Below, piece after piece: positions 18,532 through 26,088 of a DNA stretch of 64,000 bases. Source of the DNA: Bacillus manliponensis. GTDB taxonomy: Bacteria; Bacillota; Bacilli; Bacillales; Bacillaceae_G. The stretch covers positions 186,001 through 250,000 of the forward strand of contig NZ_JOTN01000002.1 in NCBI RefSeq assembly GCF_000712595.1. Reading direction: 5' to 3'. The notes beneath the pieces are model-generated. The model made no database searches, had not been told where the DNA came from, and saw nothing but the letters and a program-made list of their open reading frames with translations. How positions within the stretch are numbered: position 1 is the first letter of the stretch; every line of letters begins with the position of its first letter. Made by a program: the position numbers and the translations under genes.

Positions 18532-18711
18532 ATGGAACAAATTCAATATCGTTTTTTAATAACCGCTATTATCGGTGTTATATTTATGATTGGTATCGGA
18601 ATTATGATTGCTGAAAAAAGCCTGATTGGCATAATCATCTGCATTATCGGCACAATTTTTACTTTCGGATATGGATTCATGACAAAACGTAAACTGCGAA
18701 AATTGCAGTAA
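18532..18711 (+). CDS. ylaF: YlaF-like small membrane protein
   Basis: A 59-residue protein with two membrane helices (about 9-26 and 30-48) and a short basic tail KRKLRKLQ. It corresponds in size and place to YlaF (DUF5325), next to typA in Bacillus subtilis. The ATG at 18532 follows GGAGGGTGAATAT; the frame extends upstream to 18484 without a ribosome site. It is monocistronic and its role is unknown. Confidence 0.8.
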   Translation: MEQIQYRFLITAIIGVIFMIGIGIMIAEKSLIGIIICIIGTIFTFGYGFMTKRKLRKLQ

Positions 18712-18712
18712 C

Positions 18713-18756
18713 AACAAAAAGTAAGAAGCTCTTATATGAGCTTCTTACTTTTTGTT
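18713..18756. terminator. Terminator of ylaF
   Basis: A 19-bp perfect inverted repeat (18713-18731 and 18738-18756) with the 6-base loop TTATAT and T-runs on both strands. Confidence 0.93.
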
Positions 18757-18827
18757 ATTTTTTATATGTTCTCCGATTTTCTAAGTTATACTCTTCCTTC
18801 TCTTTAAACTTTCGCAGCTTAAAGCTC

Positions 18828-19616
18828 TCACTGAACATATTGTAATAATTCTTCATGAACACCTGGCCTAGCTACCAATACACTGCTTTTTTCAATAATA
18901 CAAGGCGGTTCTCCAGTAAAGGTTGTAACCTTCCCTCCCACCTCTTCCACAATAATCATTCCTCCGCCAAAATCCCACGGAGATAATCTTGGTGTTACAT
19001 AGGCATCTAATCTCCCAGTTGCAACATATACCATTTCAAGTGCGGCACAGCCATATGAACGTGTTCCTCTTGCATTTCTCACAAGGTCCGCCATTTTAGC
19101 CATATCTAATAAACGATTATGCGTCAGCCACGTTGCATTTAATGCAACCACCCCATTGCAAATCTCTCCCACTTCTAAATTTGGAATTCTCACCTCATTA
19201 CAAAAGGCGCCTTCTCCTTTTATCGTGTGATACAACTCCTCATGAACAGGATCATAAATCAGTCCAATTTTTCCAACACCATTTTCATAAATCCCAATAG
19301 AAATCGCAAAATTTCGTTTTTGATGTATAAAATTCATTGTACCGTCAATCGGATCAATTAACCAAATGATCCCTTCGGTAGAGTTCAACTCGTCACCATA
19401 CCCTTCTTCACCAAGAATGTGGTGCATTGGAAATTTCTCTTTAATCTTACTAATAAAAAATTGTTCAATCTCATGATCCATGTTCGTGACTAAGTCAGAC
19501 GCATTTGATTTTGTTTCGATTGTAAGTGATTCCTTTAATGATGTATTGAGATACTCCCCTGCTTCTCTTATCCATTGCTTTGCATGTAAATCAATTTCTT
19601 TCCATACCTCTTGCAT
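18828..19616 (-). CDS. yktC: Inositol monophosphatase family protein (YktC)
   Basis: Metal-dependent phosphatase of the IMPase/FIG superfamily, 262 residues. The metal site is clear: GEEGYG near residue 68, WLIDPIDGTMNFIH near 85-98, and the second part SPWDFGGGMIIVEEVGG near 212-228. The substrate may be inositol phosphate, fructose bisphosphate, NADP or PAP, and sequence alone does not decide. ATG follows CGGAGTG. It lies in the yktA-yktB-yktC neighbourhood. Confidence 0.88.
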   Translation of the reverse strand: MQEVWKEIDLHAKQWIREAGEYLNTSLKESLTIETKSNASDLVTNMDHEIEQFFISKIKEKFPMHHILGEEGYGDELNSTEGIIWLIDPIDGTMNFIHQKRNFAISIGIYENGVGKIGLIYDPVHEELYHTIKGEGAFCNEVRIPNLEVGEICNGVVALNATWLTHNRLLDMAKMADLVRNARGTRSYGCAALEMVYVATGRLDAYVTPRLSPWDFGGGMIIVEEVGGKVTTFTGEPPCIIEKSSVLVARPGVHEELLQYVQ

Positions 19617-19646
19617 ATTTAAACACTCCGATCTGTACAGTTACAG

Positions 19647-19670
19647 AAAAAACGAACCTTGAAAGGTTCG
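19647..19670 (-). terminator. Terminator of the 62-aa gene
   Basis: CGAACCTT (19653-19660) pairs with AAGGTTCG (19663-19670) around a two-base centre; six T follow on the minus strand. Confidence 0.85.
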
Positions 19671-19701
19671 CACCAACTTAAATTTCATACATACACTATT
19701 A

Positions 19702-19890
19702 TTATGCCTCTAAGCGAATCATTTCAAGTCTTAACACTTCTAATTTTTGCATGCACGCTTCTTTTTTCTCGTTATCATTTTCCATCATCGCATCATATAA
19801 CGTTGCCAATTCATAATCTAACTCTAAACGTAATACCGGAATTCTCTTTTCAGCATCCGTTCTCTTTAACGCATTAATTACCTGTCTCAT
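19702..19890 (-). CDS. Small helical hypothetical protein, 62 aa
   Basis: A short, charged protein, predicted to be two helices (RTDAEKRIPVLRLELDYELATLYDAMMENDNEKKEACMQKLEVLRLEMIRL), possibly a coiled-coil hairpin. The start is supported by GGGAGGAGG before the ATG, and the gene has its own terminator. It lies between yktC and yktB, where Bacillus subtilis has the similarly small ykzI; I cannot verify homology. Function unknown. Confidence 0.75.
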   Translation of the reverse strand: MRQVINALKRTDAEKRIPVLRLELDYELATLYDAMMENDNEKKEACMQKLEVLRLEMIRLEA

Positions 19891-20099
19891 ATTTGTTTGC
19901 CTCCTCCCAATATTCGTTCACCTTTGAATTTTAATTTACTTAATTTTCTGATTTTTTGTTTTATACTATATTATGTGGGATAAATCATCTATGCAACAAA
20001 ATTGTATTTTTTATAAAAATTTTTTTATAAAATCCCTCTTTTTATAAATTGTACAAGCTATGCTAGAATAAAGAGAAACTAGGAGTTGGAGGAACAATC

Positions 20100-20726
20100 A
20101 TGACATCAAATATTCTCACAAAAACAGATTTTGCCGTATTTTCTATCGAAGGCCTCGATGAAAGAATGGCTGAAATTAAAACTCATATCCATCCTAAATT
20201 GGAAACTCTCGGGGAACAGTTTTCTCATTTCTTAACTGAACAAACTGGCGAACCTTTTTTTTATCATGTAGCAAAACATGCACGTCGCAAAGTCAATCCA
20301 CCAAACGATACTTGGGTCGCATTCTCAACAAACAAACGTGGCTATAAAATGTTGCCTCATTTCCAAATTGGGTTATGGGGAACGCATGCTTTCATATACT
20401 TTGGTTTAATTTATGAGTGTCCACAAAAAGTTGAAGCGGCTCATGCCTTCTTACAACATTTAAATGATTTACAAACCAGTATACCAAATGATTTCGTTTG
20501 GTCCATTGACCATACTAAACCAGCTGTCATCCCACATTGTACGCTGCAATCAGAAGACTTACAAAAGATGATTGAACGTTTAGCAACTGTAAAAAAAGCT
20601 GAGCTATTAGTAGGAATTCATATTTCTCCTGAAGAATTTTCAAATATGACCGCTGATCAATTTACAGTGAAAATTGAAAAGACGATGACATCACTCCTTC
20701 CTTTATACAAAATTTCAAATCGATAA
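20100..20726 (+). CDS. yktB: UPF0637 family protein YktB
   Basis: A 208-residue soluble protein of the DUF1054 / UPF0637 family. Recognisable parts are [23 protein letters not shown] near residue 58, [23 protein letters not shown] near residue 88 and a C-terminal helix. No catalytic function is established. The ATG follows a doubled site, AGGAGTTGGAGG. Its TAA stop is the start of a bcr1-like repeat, and the shared terminator with yktA lies beyond that repeat. Confidence 0.9.
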   Translation: MTSNILTKTDFAVFSIEGLDERMAEIKTHIHPKLETLGEQFSHFLTEQTGEPFFYHVAKHARRKVNPPNDTWVAFSTNKRGYKMLPHFQIGLWGTHAFIYFGLIYECPQKVEAAHAFLQHLNDLQTSIPNDFVWSIDHTKPAVIPHCTLQSEDLQKMIERLATVKKAELLVGIHISPEEFSNMTADQFTVKIEKTMTSLLPLYKISNR

Positions 20727-20874
20727 AGTGAAGTTTCAATCAGTAGGAGAGTTCTTTTCTACTAATTGTTAGCCCTGTCAATCAGGCTTTTACGGATTAT
20801 TAACCTTCCATCAAAGCTTCTTCATTTTTTAAGTTTTGATGCGGAATTCTGCAACACGATAAATATGAGGTAAA
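20723..20874 (+). repeat. bcr1-like repeat at the yktB stop codon
   Basis: About 152 bp. Left border ATAAAGTGAAGTTTCAATCA, with TAA serving as the yktB stop; then TTAGCCCTGTCAATCAGGCTTTTACGG (20769-20795), a short hairpin with a T-run; then a stem CATCAAA / TTTGATG; right border near GAGGTAAA. Confidence 0.7.
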
Positions 20875-20876
20875 AC

Positions 20877-20907
20877 AAAACGGACAATACTATCATTGTC
20901 CGTTTTT
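20877..20907. terminator. Bidirectional terminator between yktB and yktA
   Basis: AAAACGGACAAT pairs perfectly with ATTGTCCGTTTT around a 6-base loop, with T-runs both ways. Confidence 0.9.
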
Positions 20908-20955
20908 GGTTGTTATGCCATTATAACACTTCACCTTTTAATTTTCAAAATATTT

Positions 20956-21225
20956 TTATATTTTTACAACAGCTTGTTCTTCTGTCTTTTTGGCTTTTTG
21001 TATTACTCGATAAATGGAGTAGCCACTAACTTCCTGAAATTCTTTATCAATCTTTTTTTCTTCCATTTTAGCAGGAACAATCTCTTTAAAACTTCGATAT
21101 AAGGTCATTAAATCTTCTCGCTGAACCCCTTTTTCATGCGCCTGCTCAATTGCTTCATAAAATTTAATCACTGTTATCATTTCTTCTGTTGACCAGTGAT
21201 AATCAAGCGGATATTGATATTCCAT
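20956..21225 (-). CDS. yktA: UPF0223 family protein YktA
   Basis: An 89-residue helical protein of the UPF0223 family. It shows the typical start [31 protein letters not shown] and the ending [18 protein letters not shown]. Function unknown. The ATG is preceded by GAGGTGTTACG. It lies between yktB and speA as in Bacillus subtilis. Confidence 0.9.
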   Translation of the reverse strand: MEYQYPLDYHWSTEEMITVIKFYEAIEQAHEKGVQREDLMTLYRSFKEIVPAKMEEKKIDKEFQEVSGYSIYRVIQKAKKTEEQAVVKI

Positions 21226-21325
21226 CGTAACACCTCATTTTTACATACTTCGTAAATTTATTCTTTATTTTGCATAAAAAGAGATTTTTTAGTCTATATA
21301 TATCCCTTATTTCTTATATACTCTT

Positions 21326-21398
21326 TTTATCCCTCTATTTGTGGGCTGACAATCGTTTTAGGACGAAGAACCCCCAATGATTAAAGTTTCATCTTATT
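21326..21398 (-). repeat. Internally deleted bcr1-like repeat
   Basis: A 73-bp copy in which the left border (GATGAAACTTTAATCATTGG on the minus strand) runs almost directly into the right border CAGCCCACAAATAGAGGGAT. The hairpin part between them is missing. It confirms where the element ends. Confidence 0.6.
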
Positions 21399-21470
21399 AT
21401 ACACTATACAGCTCTATCTTGTAGCACTCTTCTTACGAGAAAAAATAATGAAATCTATTTTCTTTTTGTA

Positions 21471-21499
21471 TATACATCTTCTGACATTGGTGATATAAT
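21471..21499 (+). promoter_or_regulatory. SigA promoter with extended -10 for speA
   Basis: TATACA (21471-21476), a 17-base spacer and TATAAT (21494-21499) with a TG one base upstream, an extended -10. It would give a leader of about 200 bases before the speA TTG. That leader begins with a hairpin pairing TTTTGTTT with AAACAAAA around base 21512. Confidence 0.55.
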
Positions 21500-21706
21500 G
21501 CTTTTGTTTTATAAGAAACAAAATAATATATTTACGTTAGTGGACTTAAAAACTCTTCCCATCTATTCTAAATGCTTTCTTATTTTTTAAGCTAATCATG
21601 GGAAATGACACATACAGAATTCTTTCATTACACGGCTTTAAAGTAAGAATACAAATTAAGAATTTATGTGGGATAAATAAAAATAATGATAAAAGGGGTG
21701 TATAGA

Positions 21707-23179
21707 TTGTCCCAATACGAAACACCATTGTTTACAGCTTTAGTAGAACACAGCAAGCGAAATCCAATCCAATTCCATATTCCTGGTCATAAAAAAGGAC
21801 AAGGTATGGATTCAGAATTCCGCGAATTTATTGGGCATAATGCGTTATCAATCGATTTAATCAACATTGCGCCGCTCGATGATTTACATCATCCAAAAGG
21901 TATGATTAAAGAAGCACAAAGTTTGGCTGCACAAGCCTTTGGTGCTGATCATACGTTTTTCTCTGTACAAGGGACGAGTGGTGCTATTATGACAATGGTG
22001 ATGAGTGTTTGTGGGCCTGGAGATAAAATCCTCGTACCACGTAACGTTCATAAATCTGTTATGTCAGCGATTATTTTTTCAGGTGCTAAGCCAATTTTTA
22101 TTCATCCAGAAATCGATTCAATACTTGGCATTTCACATGGAATTACCATTCCTTCTGTAAAAAAAGCACTTGAAGAGCATCCAGATGCAAAAGGCTTACT
22201 CGTTATTAATCCGACATACTTTGGTTTTGCAGCTGACCTGCAACAAATTGTTGAATTAGCCCATTCTTATCATGTTCCAGTTTTAGTAGACGAAGCACAC
22301 GGCGTTCATATCCATTTCCATGATGCGTTGCCAATGTCAGCGATGCAAGCTGGTGCAGATATGGCTGCAACAAGTGTTCATAAATTAGGTGGCTCATTAA
22401 CACAAAGCTCTATACTGAATGTAAAGGAAGGGCTTGTAAACGTAAAGCATGTTCAATCTATCATTAGCATGCTTACAACTACATCCACTTCTTACATTTT
22501 ATTAGCTTCTTTAGATGTTGCGAGAAAACGTCTTGCAACAGAAGGGAAAGAAATCATTACAAGAACAATTGAACTTGCAGAGCATGTTCGAAGTGAAATT
22601 AACACAATTGAGCACCTATATTGTCCTGGAAAAGAACTACTAGGTACAGATGCAACGTTTAATTATGACCCAACAAAACTAATTATTTCCATCAAAGATT
22701 TAGGCATTACGGGTCATGATGTAGAAAAATGGCTAAGAGAGCATCATAATATAGAAGTAGAGCTTTCTGATTTATATAACATTTTATGTCTCGTTACATT
22801 GGGAGATACTGAAGAAGAAACAAATATACTCATTCGCGCTTTGAAAGATTTAGCTGCGACATTTAAGCATAAAGCTGAAACAGGTAGGGAAGTTGAAGTT
22901 GACATCCCTGAAATCCCTGTACTTGCTCTGTCGCCCCGTGATGCGTTTTATTCGGAAACAGAGGTTGTTCCATTCCAAGAGGCTGCTGGACGTATTATCG
23001 CGGACTTCGTAATGGTTTATCCACCAGGTATTCCAATTTTTACTCCGGGCGAAATTATTACGCAAGAAAACTTAGACTACATTCATAAAAATTTAGAAGC
23101 AGGGCTTCCCGTACAGGGGCCTGAAGATATGACACTACAAACATTACGTGTTATTAAAGAATATAAGCCTATCAGTTGA
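21707..23179 (+). CDS. speA: Arginine decarboxylase SpeA (PLP-dependent)
   Basis: Fold-type I Orn/Lys/Arg decarboxylase. The family member in Bacillus subtilis makes agmatine, the first step to spermidine. The 490-residue protein has the substrate loop FHIPGHKKG at 23-31, a PLP-binding DEAHG at 195-199 and the Schiff-base Lys226 in SVHKLGGS. The C-terminal domain ends with the PPGIPIFTPGE motif. I chose the TTG at 21707, with AAGGGGTG upstream; the homologue start MSQYETPL supports it over the ATG seven codons earlier. Arginine over lysine specificity is inferred from the homologue. A hairpin overlapping the stop terminates it. Confidence 0.93.
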   Translation: MSQYETPLFTALVEHSKRNPIQFHIPGHKKGQGMDSEFREFIGHNALSIDLINIAPLDDLHHPKGMIKEAQSLAAQAFGADHTFFSVQGTSGAIMTMVMSVCGPGDKILVPRNVHKSVMSAIIFSGAKPIFIHPEIDSILGISHGITIPSVKKALEEHPDAKGLLVINPTYFGFAADLQQIVELAHSYHVPVLVDEAHGVHIHFHDALPMSAMQAGADMAATSVHKLGGSLTQSSILNVKEGLVNVKHVQSIISMLTTTSTSYILLASLDVARKRLATEGKEIITRTIELAEHVRSEINTIEHLYCPGKELLGTDATFNYDPTKLIISIKDLGITGHDVEKWLREHHNIEVELSDLYNILCLVTLGDTEEETNILIRALKDLAATFKHKAETGREVEVDIPEIPVLALSPRDAFYSETEVVPFQEAAGRIIADFVMVYPPGIPIFTPGEIITQENLDYIHKNLEAGLPVQGPEDMTLQTLRVIKEYKPIS

Positions 23180-23191
23180 TAGGCTTTTTTT
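23165..23191 (+). terminator. speA terminator overlapping the stop codon
   Basis: AAGCCTATCA pairs perfectly with TGATAGGCTT; the TGA stop lies in the stem, followed by seven T. Confidence 0.93.
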
Positions 23192-23193
23192 GC

Positions 23194-23220
23194 ACCAATT
23201 TCTCTCCCATTCATACGATA
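23194..23220 (+). promoter_or_regulatory. Candidate SigK promoter of tgl
   Basis: AC at 23194-23195, 16 bases, then CATACGATA at 23212-23220, which fits the SigK pattern AC-N16/17-CATANNNTA exactly. The next gene is the spore coat transglutaminase, expected to be made late in the mother cell. Confidence 0.6.
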
Positions 23221-23289
23221 GTATAGGAAACTCCCACCCATAATTGGTGAAACAGCGGGAGAAAGAATGTATTTAGGTGGGATAGAAAT

Positions 23290-24120
23290 ATGATTGTAAT
23301 TGGACGCTCTGTTGCACATCCTTATATTATAAGTGACAATGAGCCGTTTTTAGCTGAAAAACGAAATATTTTAGAAATCATGACTGGAAATCAAGAAATA
23401 TATACATTTCGAACAGTAGATGAATTAAGTTTTGATTTAAATATACGTGTGCATATTATTACTTCAGCTTCAGAACTTTTCCAAAGCGGTCTTCAATTTC
23501 GTACATTTAAACAAGCTTTTTGTAATCCTGAGTTTTGGAATCTCACATATTTAGGAGGCTTTCAGCTGCGGCCAGGAGTACTACCTTCCTTTGCTATTCG
23601 CGATATATTTGCAAACGGAAAGAAGTATGGTACTGAGTGTGCTACTGCTATGATTATTATTATGTACAAAGCACTTTTAGCCCTTTATGATGAAGCAACC
23701 TTTAATCAGCTGTTCTCCAATCTTTTACTCTATACATGGGAATATGATAAAGATTTAAAACTCACAACGAAAAATGGAGGAGATTTGGTTCCAGGAGACC
23801 TTGTTTATTTTAAAAATCCACAAGTAAACCCAGCCACAATGGAATGGCAAGGTGAAAATGCAATTTATCTTGGGAATTACTTTTTTTATGGTCATGGGGT
23901 TGGTATGAAAACTGAAGAACAAATTATTTACTTATTAAATCAAAAGCGTGTTCCATATGCATTTTTATCTGCATATTTAACCGACTTTATTACTCGAATT
24001 AATAGTCGCCTAATGAGTGAATATGCGTCCCCACATAAAGTAAAAACAAAAATTGGCTTTACTCCTATTCGTGAAGATGCCATTATTGCAACGATCGGTC
24101 ATACAACTTTCATTCAGTAA
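23290..24120 (+). CDS. tgl: Spore coat protein-glutamine gamma-glutamyltransferase (Tgl)
   Basis: Transglutaminase that cross-links spore coat proteins through glutamyl-lysine bonds in late sporulation. The 276-residue protein carries the catalytic cysteine in GTECATA (Cys117). The other two site residues known from the Bacillus subtilis enzyme fit Glu189 in [10 protein letters not shown] and His202 in YGHGVG. The ATG follows AGGTGGGATAGAAAT. A SigK-type promoter stands 70 bases upstream, which fits the role. It is a single gene between speA and the convergent sr1P. Confidence 0.93.
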   Translation: MIVIGRSVAHPYIISDNEPFLAEKRNILEIMTGNQEIYTFRTVDELSFDLNIRVHIITSASELFQSGLQFRTFKQAFCNPEFWNLTYLGGFQLRPGVLPSFAIRDIFANGKKYGTECATAMIIIMYKALLALYDEATFNQLFSNLLLYTWEYDKDLKLTTKNGGDLVPGDLVYFKNPQVNPATMEWQGENAIYLGNYFFYGHGVGMKTEEQIIYLLNQKRVPYAFLSAYLTDFITRINSRLMSEYASPHKVKTKIGFTPIREDAIIATIGHTTFIQ

Positions 24121-24150
24121 AAAAAAGCGTCTGCACATGCAGACGCTTTC
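24118..24150. terminator. Terminator shared by tgl and the SR1P RNA
   Basis: AAAGCGTCTGCA pairs perfectly with TGCAGACGCTTT around CA. The T-run of eight lies on the minus strand, so it is mainly the end of the SR1P transcript. Confidence 0.9.
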
Positions 24151-24160
24151 CTATATTATA

Positions 24161-24292
24161 TTATTGGGCTTTCGTATGCTCTCTCTGCTTGCATTCACAC
24201 TGAGAACTACATTTCCCATATAATACTGTCACTTTTTCATCCTCGAAGTGCGCAATCGTGCTTTCACAAACTTGACATACAATTGTTCCCAT
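24161..24292 (-). CDS. sr1P: GapA-binding peptide SR1P (in SR1-type dual-function RNA)
   Basis: A 43-residue peptide starting MGTIVCQVCESTIAHFEDEK, with CxxC at 6-9 and a Cys-rich end (CSSQCECK), matching the SR1P family. In Bacillus subtilis SR1P binds GapA and promotes RNase J1 activity, while the RNA that encodes it (SR1) base-pairs with ahrC mRNA. The gene sits between speA and the pdh genes in both organisms, which supports orthology. The ATG follows AGGGGGAATTTTAAA. The promoter, a cre site and a strong terminator predict a transcript of about 230 bases. Whether the antisense function exists here is not visible. Confidence 0.88.
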   Translation of the reverse strand: MGTIVCQVCESTIAHFEDEKVTVLYGKCSSQCECKQREHTKAQ

Positions 24293-24334
24293 TTTAAAAT
24301 TCCCCCTAGTTTTTATAATCCCCTAAAAACTTTT

Positions 24335-24389
24335 TGTAAACGCTTTAACTTTCTATCTTTATTTTAATATGTTATACTTTTTACGTCAA
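24335..24389 (-). promoter_or_regulatory. SR1P promoter with downstream CcpA cre site
   Basis: On the minus strand TTGACG (24384-24389), exactly 17 bases, then TAAAAT (24361-24366). A cre-like TGTAAACGCTTTAA lies at 24335-24348, matching the consensus TGWNANCGNTNWCA at 13 of 14 constrained-or-free positions. It would cover about +6 to +19, a repressing position. This fits the glucose repression known for SR1. Confidence 0.75.
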
Positions 24390-24509
24390 TAGTTTTTTAG
24401 TATGACACATTAATTATTTTAAAAAGAAATTAGGATGAATATTAAAGAAAAAACAGCTATATTTTATACGTATAGCTGTTTTTTCTAACTCAAATTTGAT
24501 TGCGATTCA

Positions 24510-24659
24510 TTTTCCCCATAATTTGCGTACTGTAATACTCCCGCTTTAAAACGGAAGAAGATTCGATAGGAGCTCAACAAACAGCACGTAAACCCCAATA
24601 AATCGAGTGAATAATCATTGAGGATAGGGGACAAAGCACTGATTAAAGTTTCATATATC
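24510..24659 (-). repeat. bcr1-like repeat, diverged copy after the DUF3055 gene
   Basis: On the minus strand it runs from ATGAAACTTTAATCAGTGC to GCGGGAGTATTACAGTACGC and CCCC near 24513. It keeps partial pairing CTGT...ACTCC / GGAG...ACAG. It begins a few bases after the stop of the 24665 gene. Confidence 0.55.
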
Positions 24660-24664
24660 CTTCA

Positions 24665-24961
24665 TTAATCTTCACGCTCTGCATGCAGAGAACTATGAGG
24701 AACAAGAACTTGAAACAGTTGTGCAAGGTCCATTGCTTCTCCTTCTGATTTTAATTTAAACACATCTTTTAAATGATGGATATTCTCAACATCATCTCTT
24801 CCAAGGAGGGTTGATCTGCCAGTTTGCATACAAACAATAAGAGGTTTCCCGAAAAACATATTTGTGTAAATAATACCAAAATCATACCGCATTTCATTTG
24901 TTATAAAACCAAGAAAACGTACTTTTGTATTTTCATGCTCATCATATAACTTTTCAAACAC
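24665..24961 (-). CDS. DUF3055 (SAV0927-like) family protein
   Basis: A 98-residue soluble protein. The central part YDFGIIYTNMFFGKPLIVCMQTGRSTLLGRDD (residues 26-57) resembles the DUF3055 family as I remember it, an uncharacterised Firmicute family. The start is GTG at 24961, five bases after AGGAGGG. The gene stands alone on the minus strand, and its end runs into a bcr1-like repeat that may provide termination. No enzyme motif is visible. Confidence 0.75.
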   Translation of the reverse strand: MFEKLYDEHENTKVRFLGFITNEMRYDFGIIYTNMFFGKPLIVCMQTGRSTLLGRDDVENIHHLKDVFKLKSEGEAMDLAQLFQVLVPHSSLHAERED

Positions 24962-25091
24962 ACTCTCTCCCTCCTTTGTTTCCGCCGGTTACTGTCTATA
25001 TATTAAGTGGAAGAAAGAAATATCCCTTTTAATTGTCAAAAAATTTTAAAGAATGTAAAATAGTTATATATTGTTTATGAGGAGGGGCATT

Positions 25092-25484
25092 ATGCAAGAT
25101 GCTTTTATTGAACTTGTACCAAAATCAAAGCAACAAACCATAACATTAGCAGATATAAAAGAACTATTTCAATATTATAAAACAATGACCACCCAAGCTG
25201 GAGAGCAGCTAAACTTCTACTATTCAAGTGCTGCTTTCCCATATGAAGTTGTCGATACGTCAGAAACAACACTACAATTACAATCAAATCATGATCGCTA
25301 TCATATGATTTATGTAGGAATTGGTATAAAAGAAGATTCCTCATTCATTCAAGTTACATTACCACCTAATGCAACATTTGGAGATAAAGGAAAAGCAAAT
25401 GAATTTTGCCGCTTTTTAGCAAAAAAATTAGAAGGGAAATTACAACTATTTAATGGAAGAACAATGTATTTCTATAAGCGTTAA
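25092..25484 (+). CDS. DUF1885 family protein
   Basis: A 130-residue protein starting MQDAFIELVPKSKQQTITLADIKELFQYY. It ends with the conserved-looking FGDKGKANEFCRFLAKKLEGKLQLFNGRTMYFY. I recall this pattern from the DUF1885 family, of which structures exist but no function. The ATG at 25092 follows GAGGAGGGGCATT; the upstream frame to 25071 includes that site and is rejected. Its last four bases overlap the convergent 25481 gene. Confidence 0.75.
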   Translation: MQDAFIELVPKSKQQTITLADIKELFQYYKTMTTQAGEQLNFYYSSAAFPYEVVDTSETTLQLQSNHDRYHMIYVGIGIKEDSSFIQVTLPPNATFGDKGKANEFCRFLAKKLEGKLQLFNGRTMYFYKR

Positions 25485-25717
25485 TCTGAAAACAATATCA
25501 TCTTGATTAAAAAGAAAAATAAACTATTACAAGCTGTTAAAGTAATCGCTTTCTTTCGGGAACGCATCATAATACGAGCAATTGTATACGCGACGTACAA
25601 AAATACAAAAAATAATAATATTTTATAGTGTACTTTATCTCTTTTAGAAAGAAATAATACGATAGAAAAACCAGCCCAAATGGCATAGTGAAAAAAAGAT
25701 ACAAGCGTTAGCTTCAT
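25481..25717 (-). CDS. Small membrane protein, 78 aa, unknown
   Basis: A hydrophobic protein with three likely helices (residues 4-22, 30-49 and 57-76) separated by basic loops such as MMRSRKK. I do not recognise a family. The start is well supported by AAGGGGGG five bases before the ATG. It overlaps the DUF1885 gene tail to tail by four bases. Confidence 0.7.
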   Translation of the reverse strand: MKLTLVSFFHYAIWAGFSIVLFLSKRDKVHYKILLFFVFLYVAYTIARIMMRSRKKAITLTACNSLFFFLIKMILFSD

Positions 25718-25805
25718 ATGCGCCCCCCTTTATTTTCATCTTATATAAAATATATGGTTAATGCCTTATATGTAGAAGAAATCATTTGAACCTGCGTCTA
25801 TTTTT

Positions 25806-26036
25806 ATAAAGTGAAACTTCACTCAGTGGTTTTTCTTCATCCTCCACTAAGTGTTAGCCCGACCAATCGGGCTTTTACATTCAAAAGCGAAGCCGACTGT
25901 TCAAGCACGACAAGCACAAGATAAGCCTTTCTGTGGCTCGAGTGCTTAGGAGTCGCAGCTAGATTCGGACTGTAAGACTCCCACCTAAATAAAGTTTTGA
26001 GGTGGGAGTCTTACAGCCCACAAATAGCGGGATAAA
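25806..26036 (+). repeat. bcr1-like repeat with extra internal segment
   Basis: 231 bp with ATAAA at both borders (25806-25810 and 26032-26036). The left part holds a hairpin and an intrinsic-terminator-like GCCCGACCAATCGGGCTTTT. The right part holds a perfect 17-bp stem CTGTAAGACTCCCACCT / AGGTGGGAGTCTTACAG and the border CCCACAAATAGCGGGATAAA. About 85 bases between the two parts (roughly 25881-25968) are absent from other copies. Confidence 0.75.
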
Positions 26037-26042
26037 TTAAAT

Positions 26043-26082
26043 CAAAAAAAGCAAACTTCATTAAAGAAGTTTGCTTTTTTAA
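26043..26082 (-). terminator. pdh operon terminator
   Basis: AAAAAAGCAAACTTC pairs with GAAGTTTGCTTTTTT around ATTAAA, just downstream of pdhD, with six T on the minus strand. Confidence 0.93.
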
Positions 26083-26088
26083 ATTAAA

